DNA of 64,000 bases. Source: Nostoc sp. HK-01. Its GTDB lineage: Bacteria; Cyanobacteriota; Cyanobacteriia; Cyanobacteriales; Nostocaceae. Of the stretch, positions 35,880-44,297 are shown piece by piece. A program made the translations under genes and the position numbers. Each line of letters starts with the position of its first letter. The stretch's first letter is position 1. The stretch spans positions 1,116,001 to 1,180,000 of the forward strand of contig AP018318.1 of assembly GCA_003990705.1 (NCBI GenBank). Reading direction: 5' to 3'. Below the pieces are notes generated by a model, which was not told the origin of the DNA, made no database searches, and saw only the letters and a list, made by a program, of their open reading frames with translations.

Positions 35880-36074
35880 GGGCTAGTGGCAAAGCGATCG
35901 CACTGTGGCGATACAAAAACAAGTACATTTTTTAGTTCTTGTTCTATTGTGAATCGTCCTTGGCAATCTCGGCGCTCACCCCAGATAACTAACAATCAGT
36001 CTTTATGCTTACCCTGTAATTGTGAGGTTAATTAATTTTCTAGGACACAATCATGTTTGGCAGATTAAATTTAC

Positions 36075-37124
36075 ATGGCAACGAAAGTGCAGAGCTTCAT
36101 GACTAGCCAACCCACAGAGGTAAATTTCCCAGTTACTTCCCTAAATGAAACGGCGATAGTGCAGGTATCTCCGCGGTTAAGCGTGCTGGAAGCAGTCGGC
36201 TTTAAGCAAACCTGCCAAGACTTAACCCAAGCAAACCCATATCCCCAGAAAATCATTATTGATTTTCAGCAAACTATTTTTATGGATAGTAGTGGTTTAG
36301 GCGCTCTGGTCAGTAATTACAAAACTGCCCAAGAAAAAGGAATTACGATAATTCTGCGGAATGTTACCCCTCAAGTAATGGCGGTGCTAACCCTGACAGG
36401 ATTAGATCAAGTTTTTCCGATAGAGTCTAGTAGCGACGCAGCATTGATAGAAGCGAAAAGCGTCATAGAAGCGCCTAAAAATAGTTCTCGTAAACCAGAG
36501 CCACTTCCCACCACTCATCCCTCCATAGCCTCGTGGATGAAACGCTTGATAGATATAGTTGGCTCATTAGTAGGTTTAGTAATTACAGGAGTTTTATTAA
36601 TTCCCATTGTGGTTGCTATTACCATCGATGATCCTGGCCCGATTTTATTTAGTCAAACCCGCTGTGGCTGGATGGGTAAACGGTTTAAGATTTGGAAATT
36701 TCGCTCTATGTGTGTAGATGCGGAAGCCAAAAAAGCTTTAGTGAAAAATCAAGTACAGGGTGCATTTTTCAAAAATGAAAACGACCCCAGAATTACCAAG
36801 GTAGGGCGATTTTTACGCCGCACCAGTTTAGATGAATTGCCACAATTTTGGAACGTTTTAAAAGGTGATATGAGTTTAGTAGGCACTAGACCACCAACAC
36901 CTGATGAAGTTGAACGTTATGAAGTACCAGAGTGGCAACGTTTAGATGTGAAGCCAGGAATGACTGGAGAATGGCAAGTTAATGGGCGGTCTACAGTCCG
37001 CAGCTTTGAAGATGTCATTCGACTCGATTTGCAATATCAAAAAAATTGGAGTTTGCTGTACGATTTAAAGTTAATTTTTAAAACTGTTGCTATTTTATTT
37101 AATAGAAAAAGTGGCGCTGTTTAG
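36075..37124 (+). CDS. STAS domain fused to bacterial sugar transferase (undecaprenyl-phosphate glycosylphosphotransferase)
   Basis: A 349-residue fusion. Residues about 20-130 form a STAS (anti-sigma-antagonist-like) domain with IDFQQTIFMDSSGLGALVSN, including the serine pair that is phosphorylated in true antagonists. Residues about 150-345 form a WcaJ/PglC-type sugar transferase: membrane helix SLVGLVITGVLLIPIVVAITI, then DDPGPILFSQTRCG, KIWKFRSMC, RRTSLDELPQFWNVLKGDMS and TRPPTPDEV. It should start exopolysaccharide repeat units on a lipid carrier. A phospho-regulated STAS switch is inferred. Confidence 0.88.
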   Translation: MATKVQSFMTSQPTEVNFPVTSLNETAIVQVSPRLSVLEAVGFKQTCQDLTQANPYPQKIIIDFQQTIFMDSSGLGALVSNYKTAQEKGITIILRNVTPQVMAVLTLTGLDQVFPIESSSDAALIEAKSVIEAPKNSSRKPEPLPTTHPSIASWMKRLIDIVGSLVGLVITGVLLIPIVVAITIDDPGPILFSQTRCGWMGKRFKIWKFRSMCVDAEAKKALVKNQVQGAFFKNENDPRITKVGRFLRRTSLDELPQFWNVLKGDMSLVGTRPPTPDEVERYEVPEWQRLDVKPGMTGEWQVNGRSTVRSFEDVIRLDLQYQKNWSLLYDLKLIFKTVAILFNRKSGAV

Positions 37125-37167
37125 AAAAAAAATAATTTTAAATTTGTCAGTAACTTTTTTTACTCAG

Positions 37168-37196
37168 ATACCCGAATTATTCAATAATTCGGGTAT
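37168..37196 (+). terminator. Strong rho-independent terminator after the sugar transferase
   Basis: A near-perfect palindrome: ATACCCGAATTATT at 37168-37181 and its complement at 37183-37196, followed by TTTTGATTT. It belongs to the hairpin family at 31778 and 38664. Confidence 0.8.
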
Positions 37197-37225
37197 TTTG
37201 ATTTAGGAATATTATACTTTAACCG

Positions 37226-37474
37226 TTAAACCTTTCCATTGTGGCGATCGCAGTGATACGGATAAAGCCATTCACACCGAAATAACCCAAGAGTGTGCTT
37301 TTCTAAGAAAGAGCCTGCGTGATACCTGCTTGAGATGTTAATTCCAGCTTTCGTCTTAATTTCATATAGCTTAGGAAAGGCTGCGGCTAAAATTGCGATC
37401 GCCGCTAAAAAATAAAATACTGTGGTTCCAAGTTTAGCAAATCTACGGGAATTGCTGTTGACTTTTCGAGACAT
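37226..37474 (-). CDS. Small single-membrane-span hypothetical protein
   Basis: An 82-residue frame with a basic N-terminus (SRKVNSNSRRFAK), one clear membrane helix (TTVFYFLAAIAILAAAF) and a Cys/His-containing tail. No clear ribosome-binding site is seen. It follows the HNH gene on the same strand after 35 bp. It may be real but is not supported by any recognised family. Confidence 0.4.
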   Translation of the reverse strand: MSRKVNSNSRRFAKLGTTVFYFLAAIAILAAAFPKLYEIKTKAGINISSRYHAGSFLEKHTLGLFRCEWLYPYHCDRHNGKV

Positions 37475-37509
37475 ACAAATTAAAAACTAACAGCCTATTC
37501 TAGGTTAGC

Positions 37510-37755
37510 CTAACTTTGAAAACGTCGTCGAAAACGCTGATCTGTTTTGTCTGATTTTGCTTGATTACAAGTCAAGCAAAGAGTATGCAAATTGCTGATA
37601 TCGTTTTGACCACCCTGCGCCAAAGGAATGATATGGTCAATAGTCAAATTAGTTTCTTCCGCCGTCTTACCACAGCTTTGACATTGATATTTATCACGTT
37701 GAAATACATATTGTCTCACTTCTGGTGGAATGCGAATACGTGGCGTTTTGTTCAT
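37510..37755 (-). CDS. HNH endonuclease-like protein
   Basis: An 81-residue minimal HNH protein. CQSCGKT and CLTCNQAK provide the two CxxC zinc knuckles. LTIDHIIPLAQGGQNDISNLHTLC holds the catalytic His (DH) and the Asn. A basic tail (RFRRRF) suits DNA or RNA binding. Its ATG overlaps the stop of the upstream KGK gene by 4 bp (ATGA), so the two are translationally coupled. Host, defence and mobile-element roles are all possible. Confidence 0.85.
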   Translation of the reverse strand: MNKTPRIRIPPEVRQYVFQRDKYQCQSCGKTAEETNLTIDHIIPLAQGGQNDISNLHTLCLTCNQAKSDKTDQRFRRRFQS

Positions 37756-38105
37756 AAATTATCCTCGTGAATCAAGCGGCGTAAATCATCAAGAGGCGAT
37801 TCAGGTTCAATAATTTCTGGTTCATCAGGAATAAATTCTACAGCAATTTTTATTCTGATTTTTCCTGATTCCCAGGCTTTTGCACCAATTTTGAGAATTT
37901 CGCATTCTAAACCACTCTCTAAAAACTCTTGTGTGTTAGTTATAGGTAATTTTCGTTCTTGAAATGTAGCATTAACTATATTCACAAGTCTTTGTGTAAA
38001 TACATAATTGAGAGTTTCTCGAAACTTACCTACTTTAAATAATTTTTCATTGGATGAAATAACATCATCATCTCTACATTCTTGCAAATACCAGTTTTCT
38101 TCCAT
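37752..38105 (-). CDS. KGK-family protein, coupled to HNH endonuclease
   Basis: A 117-residue KGK-family protein of unknown function, a family seen mainly in cyanobacteria. It starts MEENWYLQECRDDDVIS; the ECxDDDVI box is a family feature. The GAKAWESGKIRIKIAVEF block corresponds to the KGK motif region. The tail is SPLDDLRRLIHEDNL. Its stop overlaps the HNH start. A paralogue lies 158 bp upstream. Confidence 0.75.
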   Translation of the reverse strand: MEENWYLQECRDDDVISSNEKLFKVGKFRETLNYVFTQRLVNIVNATFQERKLPITNTQEFLESGLECEILKIGAKAWESGKIRIKIAVEFIPDEPEIIEPESPLDDLRRLIHEDNL

Positions 38106-38263
38106 AAAAACCTCTTTTATATGTAGGGAAATTAAACTTTATAAGCCTAAGACATAAAGTAAACATTTTTAGATGCTTAGGTTGGATGTAGTAACTAACA
38201 GCAAAAACCAACAAATATATAATTTTGAGATGTTGGGTTTCATCCCTCAACTTTCCTCGTGAA

Positions 38264-38635
38264 TCATACGACGTAAATTATCAATGGTGATTGTGGGTCA
38301 TTTATATATAAATCATTATTGTTAGTTATTTCCACATCTTCTTCTATAGAAAATTCAATGCTGAGGCTGACTTTTAGTTTTCCCTTCTTCCAACATTTAG
38401 AACCTAATGTTAATATTTTGCAGTTTATCCCTTGTTGGGAGAACATATTAACTGATGAGAGTTGAATTCTTTCGTGATGTAATTCCTGTTGCAACTTTTG
38501 TGCTAAAGACTGATTAGATGATTGATTTAAACCGAATTTAAGTCTGCTAATTTTATAAGTGTTATCACCAACTTCTATAACGTCATCATCATTACATTCT
38601 ATCGGCTTAAATGTATCTTCCATATCAACCTCCAT
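38264..38635 (-). CDS. KGK-family protein, second copy, frameshifted at the C-terminus
   Basis: A 123-residue KGK paralogue with ECNDDDVIEVGDNTYKI and SKCWKKGKLKVSLSIEF, the true KGK motif. At about 38281-38282 one base appears to be missing. In the present frame the tail reads SPLIIYVV and stops, but shifting frame by one gives DNLRRMIHEES then a stop, matching the intact copy's tail (DDLRRLIHEDNL). Either a real loss of the tail or a sequencing error. The first 100 residues are intact. MEDTF, four codons in, is an alternative start. Confidence 0.7.
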   Translation of the reverse strand: MEVDMEDTFKPIECNDDDVIEVGDNTYKISRLKFGLNQSSNQSLAQKLQQELHHERIQLSSVNMFSQQGINCKILTLGSKCWKKGKLKVSLSIEFSIEEDVEITNNNDLYINDPQSPLIIYVV

Positions 38636-38663
38636 GCTAAAAACTAATAGTCACTTCCTTAGA

Positions 38664-38702
38664 TTAAGATACCCAAATTTTCAAATAATTCAGGTATCTT
38701 AA
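38664..38702. terminator. Hairpin between the dynamin-like and KGK genes
   Basis: TTAAGATACC (38664-38673) pairs with GGTATCTTAA (38693-38702), around an AT-rich loop resembling the hairpin cores at 31778 and 37168. It probably ends the dynamin-like transcript. Confidence 0.6.
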
Positions 38703-38780
38703 TATTCACAAATAAATTAGAAATGCCATATCTAATGGTTCCCGCTATTTTTATCTGCGTCCATCTGCGGTTAATCAAGC

Positions 38781-41240
38781 CTACATTTGTGCCACGCCAT
38801 CTAATAAACCATCAGAAATTACCACACCATTACTAGCCGCAATCTTTTCAACCACATCTAATTCACTCAGATTGATCACTGGCAGTAAATGATCATATAA
38901 TTGCATCGCTTGCAAACAACTATTAATTCCAGATACCGCGGCGTTATAACTCTCAATTTTTTCTTCTAAAGCAATAAGTAAGCGGCGATTCTGCGAAATT
39001 TTCTCTTCAGCTTCGTGTTGTAAAGTCTGCTCTAAATATACACGCGCCTGGGGATATTGCTGTAAAATTTCATCAGCTTGATTTTCTGCCATTGGAAGCA
39101 ATTGCATTTTCAGGATTTGATTGATAGTTTGGCGGAAAGATTTGCGAATTGTATGGGAAACTTTGGGTTCAAAATCTAACTTTAATAATTGCCTAATTGC
39201 TGGTTCAGCTTCTACCATACTTTCACTGTCATAACTTTGCGAAGTTTGCTGCAAAGTTTGACGAAACTGATAAATCGAAAAAGTACCTTCATCATAAAAT
39301 CTAGGACTTTCTCGAACGAAGCGATCGCATTCTACACTCGCTGCACTAACTAAGGCTAATGATACCTGTTTTTCAATAGCTTTAATCTTTTGTTCAATCC
39401 CACCATCATTACCCAACAAGCGATATAACTGACGATAGTATTCTGTTTTGCGAATTTTTTCCATCAACTGTTGGAATAAATTCGCTACCAATTGTTCAGA
39501 GGAATTTACTAAAATATCTTCCAATTGATTAGATAAATAATAAAATGCCTCTACTAAAATTGCAATTAATGGTGCAGTTGCATTACGCAAATGACTGAGA
39601 GTAGCACGTCGATAAGCATCAGCTACAGAAAAAGTATCTAGCAATTCATCTAACCGTCTAATCATGCGTGATTGTAATTGGCGAAAGTCCGTTTCAAAAG
39701 CATCACAAGCCTGATTGTTTATTTGGTTAACTTCTTGTATCAAATGCTGGTTAAACTCTTTACCTATTTGTTGTAGTTGTTGATTAAGCCGCTGTAATTC
39801 CTGCGACTTCATCGCTTCAATTTCTCGTGGTTGACTGTCTAAATCTCGATAATCTGACTGATAAGTTTTTTTCAACTTAATACAAATATCTTCTAAATCA
39901 TCGGCGAGATTTTGAAACAATAGCGGACGCTTTTCTTCTGTGAGATAGCGGGTAATTGCTGCTCGAAATTCCTCAATTCCACTATCAAGAATTAGCTGAT
40001 TAATTAAAGGTATACCCTGCTGAGACAAAATCCGCAGATAATTTTCATTTGGCGTTTCAAAACCATTCAGGGAAATCCGAAAGTTGGTATGAGAAAGCTT
40101 ACCAGAAGTCACACAGTAATTATTAAATGCGTAAACAAATTGTGGTGTTTCTTCCTGGTCATTTAAACCTTTAACACTTTCGGCAAAAATAGAATCTAAG
40201 CCAAACCTATTTTGTAAACTTGTCTGTTTAATTTGACTACCGTAAAAACCAAGTAAACCACTAGTTTTATAAACTCTGCTGGTATCACGAAACTGACTGC
40301 TAATTAAATCATCCAATCGCTGCCTTAATTGTGTATTGTACCAAGTTTCGTCAATGCGATTGAAAACATAAAAGACGCGATCGCGGATTCCTCCATTTCC
40401 CCGCATTGTTTCTAACATTGTCGTTTCTTCTTTGGTCATATCACCAGCCGATGCAGGTTTCAGCACACACACCACAGCTGATGTATCTGGATGTTGAATT
40501 TTACTATAGGTTAACTGTGCATCTTTCTCTACTGGTGCATCAATTCCTGGTGTATCAATAATAACGTTACCATCTTCTAATAGAGGGTGGTTACAATAAT
40601 ATTCAATTCGCTTTAAAACCGCACTATTGCTTCCACGACGTGCATATCCCGCAGCTTCTTTCAGATTGGAAAAGTTAAATTTTTCCATTGAATATGTGGC
40701 ATTATTAACTGTGTGAATATGCTCACGATTTTCGTCATATCCTGCTAGTAATAAAATTAATGCTTTAGCTTGTTTGGCTCGTTCAGATCTACTTTCACCA
40801 CCTTCTTGCTGAATAATTGCCTCACAGCCTTGATTTAGTAAATTACTGACTTCACTTTGATTGATATTCGCTGCTGTGACAAATCCTAGTTGTTGGCATA
40901 AAAAACTTGCTTGTTCCCTAATTTCTGCTTCACTTAAAAATGTGAGAACTACTCTTTCTTGATCAATTTCTGCATACTCAATTTTGCATTCTGTACCTGT
41001 AGCATGTCCCTCAGCACTATAAAGTAATTCTCTCTCTAGTAGTGCATTAATCAGCATAGATTTACCTGCACTAAATGCACCTGCAAACACAATTTCAAAT
41101 TTCGGAGAGATTGCCTTGCCTAAAGAAGTTTGTACAGGTGTGATATCTTGAGAACGTAAAGCAGATTCTTGCTGTAAAAGTTGTAAAATTAATTCTACTT
41201 GCTCTTTTAAATTTGCACACTGAATAGGCAGGTTTGTCAT
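38781..41240 (-). CDS. Dynamin-like GTPase
   Basis: An 819-residue large GTPase of the bacterial dynamin-like group, thought to remodel or protect membranes. The G1 P-loop is GAFSAGKS (54-61), switch I threonine ATGTECK, G3 DTPGID and G4 NRID. Long helical stalk regions follow (for example QELQRLNQQLQQIGKEFNQ). A hydrophobic stretch (TAPLIAILVEAFYYLSNQL) may act as a membrane paddle. It is longer than the crystallised Nostoc punctiforme BDLP (about 690 residues). Same strand as the KGK-HNH genes downstream. Confidence 0.85.
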   Translation of the reverse strand: MTNLPIQCANLKEQVELILQLLQQESALRSQDITPVQTSLGKAISPKFEIVFAGAFSAGKSMLINALLERELLYSAEGHATGTECKIEYAEIDQERVVLTFLSEAEIREQASFLCQQLGFVTAANINQSEVSNLLNQGCEAIIQQEGGESRSERAKQAKALILLLAGYDENREHIHTVNNATYSMEKFNFSNLKEAAGYARRGSNSAVLKRIEYYCNHPLLEDGNVIIDTPGIDAPVEKDAQLTYSKIQHPDTSAVVCVLKPASAGDMTKEETTMLETMRGNGGIRDRVFYVFNRIDETWYNTQLRQRLDDLISSQFRDTSRVYKTSGLLGFYGSQIKQTSLQNRFGLDSIFAESVKGLNDQEETPQFVYAFNNYCVTSGKLSHTNFRISLNGFETPNENYLRILSQQGIPLINQLILDSGIEEFRAAITRYLTEEKRPLLFQNLADDLEDICIKLKKTYQSDYRDLDSQPREIEAMKSQELQRLNQQLQQIGKEFNQHLIQEVNQINNQACDAFETDFRQLQSRMIRRLDELLDTFSVADAYRRATLSHLRNATAPLIAILVEAFYYLSNQLEDILVNSSEQLVANLFQQLMEKIRKTEYYRQLYRLLGNDGGIEQKIKAIEKQVSLALVSAASVECDRFVRESPRFYDEGTFSIYQFRQTLQQTSQSYDSESMVEAEPAIRQLLKLDFEPKVSHTIRKSFRQTINQILKMQLLPMAENQADEILQQYPQARVYLEQTLQHEAEEKISQNRRLLIALEEKIESYNAAVSGINSCLQAMQLYDHLLPVINLSELDVVEKIAASNGVVISDGLLDGVAQM

Positions 41241-41906
41241 TTTAAATACCCCGAATATTACATATATATTAATAACGATTAAATCGGCAAAACCTCAGTA
41301 AATGTACGCTTAAGTAAATGATTTATGCTGGCTAACAGATAGCAAAATTTAATGCTAGGCATTTTAGATTAAGTTTTCTTGAGTTTCTGGTAAATACTTA
41401 TAGCTGTGGACACCGCCATCAAAGAGAAATCACTTTAACGCGGTGAACTTGCAGGTTTAAATTTTGGTGCTGTAATTCTATGAACAGACCAAGCATGAAG
41501 ATATTGAACAGACTGCTTGCTAAAAAATGTATGACAGTGTTTAGACAAAAATGTAATGTCTAGACACCGTTATTTAGATATATAGATGTGATGTTAATCA
41601 GTTAAATACATACTATTAATTAATAATTAAACTTGTTTACTAAAGCAATTTATATTTCCACTTTAAATAAATAAATGTATCAATTGATGTGGTGTCTTAA
41701 TCTTTTGGCATAAATCTGAGCTATTAATAAAATCTAGCTAGAGAGGGATGAAATAAAGAACATTATTATATAATGAATATCAATCTTTGCTGGTGAAACC
41801 AAATTCAAACATCTGCTTTGAAGAGAAGTAGCCAAATAATTTTACCTCCTAGAAATAGATTTCATCTTATTGACAACCACCATTGGAATTGTAGGTTTAA
41901 TTACTC
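41241..41906. other. 666-bp AT-rich gap, no supported gene
   Basis: It lies between the divergent dynamin-like and GH65 genes and presumably holds both promoters. Only frames of under 30 codons are present. No RNA family was recognised. Confidence 0.5.
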
Positions 41907-44210
41907 ATGCTCGACGGCGAATCTCTTGGTAATTCGATAGATACTCAGCAACTGCTTGACGCTAATAACTGGAACGTTATTGAAACAAAATTTGAGCCAA
42001 AACAGCTACATCACAAAGAAACAGTTTTTACCCTCAGTAATGGCTATTTAGGAACGCGGGGAAGCTTTGAAGAAGGATATACACAAGATAGCGCAGCAAC
42101 GCTAATTAATGGTGTTTATGATGATGTAAATATTGCTTATACAGAACTGGTTAACTGTCCTAACTGGTTGCCATTGGTGGTGACTGTGGCAGGCGATCGC
42201 TTTAGTATGGATTCTGGAGAGATTCTGCAATATGAGCGTCGGTTAGACTTGCGTTTAGGTTTGCTGAGTCGTGATGTGCGTTGGCGCAGTCCCCAAGGTC
42301 ATACCCTAGATTTACATTTTGAGCGTTTTGCAGGTTTAGCAGATCAACATGTTTTGGCTATTCGTTGTCAAATCACATCTATTGATTTTACTGGGGAAAT
42401 TACCGTCACAGCGGGATTTGATGCTGAACCAAGAACCGCAGGTGTTCCCCATTGGCAAACTGTACACCAAGGTGGGTTAGATCAAATAATTTGGCAGCAA
42501 AGCAAAACTCTGCACTCAAATATTAACCTGGGGATGGCTGCTAAGTTGGTCGTCGATGGTGATGATAATGCACCTATTTTTGTCGAAAATGCTTCTGGTT
42601 CACCAGTCTTAATAACAACTCTAGAGTGTACGCCACACCAAACGGTGACAGTAGAAAAGATTGTTACTGTGTTTACTTCCAGAGAATGTAAGCTTCCCAT
42701 AGCTTCAGCTTTATATAGACTAGCCGATGAACCAAGGTATAGTACCTTATTAGCAGCACACATTGCCGCTTGGGAAGAAGTTTGGCAAGACAGCGATATT
42801 GTGATTGAAAGCGATCGCCAAGCGCAGTTAACTGTCCGCTATAATCTTTTTCAAATTCTGGCTGTCGCACCTAGAAACGATGACCGAGTTAGTATTCCGC
42901 CCAAAACCCTATCCGGTTTTGCCTATCGTGGTCACATCTTTTGGGATACAGAAATTTTTATTCTGCCTTTCCTCACCTTTACCCAACCAGCCTTAGCCCG
43001 TAACTTACTTACTTACCGTTATCACACCTTATCAGGAGCAAGGCGTAAAGCCCAAGAAGCCGGTTATCAAGGGGCAATGTTTGCCTGGGAAAGCGCCACA
43101 ACCGGAGATGAAGTAACTCCTCGTTGGGTTCCTGGCGCGAACGGTGAGTTAATTCGTATCTGGTGCGGTGACATTGAAGTGCATATTACTGCTGATGTCG
43201 CCTATGCAGTTTGGCACTACTGGCAAATTACCGATGATGATGAATGGATGCGTGACTATGGCGCAGAAATTATTCTCGATACCGCAGTTTTCTGGGAAAG
43301 TCGTGTGCAGTGGAACCAAGAACGCCACAGCTACGATATTTTAGATGTCATCGGCCCTGATGAAAATCACGATCGCGTCGATAATAACGCCTTTACCAAC
43401 CTCATGGTACAGTGGCATTTGCAATCTGCATTGGCGCTATGGGACTGGTTCAAGCAAGCTTATCCGGAAAAATCTTCTGAGTTAGTACAACAACTGAACT
43501 TAACTACGGAACGTCTGCATCGTTGGGCAGAAATTCAAGAACGCATATTTGTTAACCAAGATACAGCCACAGGTTTAATTGAACAATTTGAAGGCTTTTT
43601 TGGGCTAGAAGATGTCAACCTGGCTGACTACGAACCCCGCACCAAGTCTCTGCAAGGTCTGTTAGGAATTGAAGCCACTAGCCAAAAACAAATTCTCAAG
43701 CAGCCAGATGTGTTGATGTTGCTGTACTTGCTGCGTCAACGCTACGACCATAACACTTTGGCAAGCAACTGGGAATATTACAGCCAACGTACCGACCATT
43801 CCTATGGTTCTTCCCTCGGCCCCGCAATTCACGCCATTTTAGCCTGTGATTTGAATCAACCAACTGAAGCCTACACTCATTTTTTAAGGGCGGCGTTAGT
43901 AGACTTGGAAGATGTCAGACGCAATGCAGCAGAAGGCATTCACGCCGCTAGTGCTGGAGGAGTTTGGCAGTCTGTCGTCTATGGCTTTGGCGGTGTGCGG
44001 ATGACACAATTTGGCCCTGTAGCTTGTCCTAACCTCCCGCCTAGTTGGACACGCCTCAAGTTTCGCTTGCAATGGCGTAATGAGTGGTATGACTTCGACT
44101 TGTGCCAAGAAACCACGATGGTTGTAGGTACACCAGAAGTTGCTGTTCCTGCTTGGGCAAATACTATTGAGTTAGATAGCGTATTAACTGAAATTTCTGC
44201 GTTGCAATAG
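41907..44210 (+). CDS. Glycoside hydrolase family 65 disaccharide phosphorylase (maltose/trehalose/kojibiose type)
   Basis: A 767-residue GH65 enzyme that cleaves an alpha-glucoside with phosphate to give beta-glucose 1-phosphate and a sugar. The N-terminal domain begins with TVFTLSNGYLGTRGSFEE. The catalytic core contains GHIFWDTEIFILPFLTF. The general-acid glutamate is in GPDENHDRVDNNAF (Glu486). Which disaccharide is used cannot be read from the motifs. No beta-phosphoglucomutase domain or neighbour is seen, although these often accompany such enzymes. Confidence 0.88.
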   Translation: MLDGESLGNSIDTQQLLDANNWNVIETKFEPKQLHHKETVFTLSNGYLGTRGSFEEGYTQDSAATLINGVYDDVNIAYTELVNCPNWLPLVVTVAGDRFSMDSGEILQYERRLDLRLGLLSRDVRWRSPQGHTLDLHFERFAGLADQHVLAIRCQITSIDFTGEITVTAGFDAEPRTAGVPHWQTVHQGGLDQIIWQQSKTLHSNINLGMAAKLVVDGDDNAPIFVENASGSPVLITTLECTPHQTVTVEKIVTVFTSRECKLPIASALYRLADEPRYSTLLAAHIAAWEEVWQDSDIVIESDRQAQLTVRYNLFQILAVAPRNDDRVSIPPKTLSGFAYRGHIFWDTEIFILPFLTFTQPALARNLLTYRYHTLSGARRKAQEAGYQGAMFAWESATTGDEVTPRWVPGANGELIRIWCGDIEVHITADVAYAVWHYWQITDDDEWMRDYGAEIILDTAVFWESRVQWNQERHSYDILDVIGPDENHDRVDNNAFTNLMVQWHLQSALALWDWFKQAYPEKSSELVQQLNLTTERLHRWAEIQERIFVNQDTATGLIEQFEGFFGLEDVNLADYEPRTKSLQGLLGIEATSQKQILKQPDVLMLLYLLRQRYDHNTLASNWEYYSQRTDHSYGSSLGPAIHAILACDLNQPTEAYTHFLRAALVDLEDVRRNAAEGIHAASAGGVWQSVVYGFGGVRMTQFGPVACPNLPPSWTRLKFRLQWRNEWYDFDLCQETTMVVGTPEVAVPAWANTIELDSVLTEISALQ

Positions 44211-44258
44211 TTACAGAACTTAACTATTGCAGAGCAACTCCTATGCGGAGCAAGCACC

Positions 44259-44295
44259 ACAGAGAAACACAGATAATTTATCTGTGTTTCTCTGT
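44259..44295. terminator. Bidirectional terminator (17-bp perfect stem)
   Basis: ACAGAGAAACACAGATA at 44259-44275 pairs perfectly with 44279-44295, with a 3-nt loop. It sits between the convergent GH65 and MscS genes. Confidence 0.8.
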
Positions 44296-44297
44296 AA

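Noticed and set aside
35880-36074. Possible preQ1 riboswitch before queE (and before queF)
   Set aside because: Neither leader shows the preQ1-I hairpin followed by an A-rich tail; no other deazapurine riboswitch pattern was seen.
44259-44295. Perfect 17-bp palindrome considered as a small mobile repeat
   Set aside because: Its position exactly between convergent genes makes a bidirectional terminator the simpler reading.
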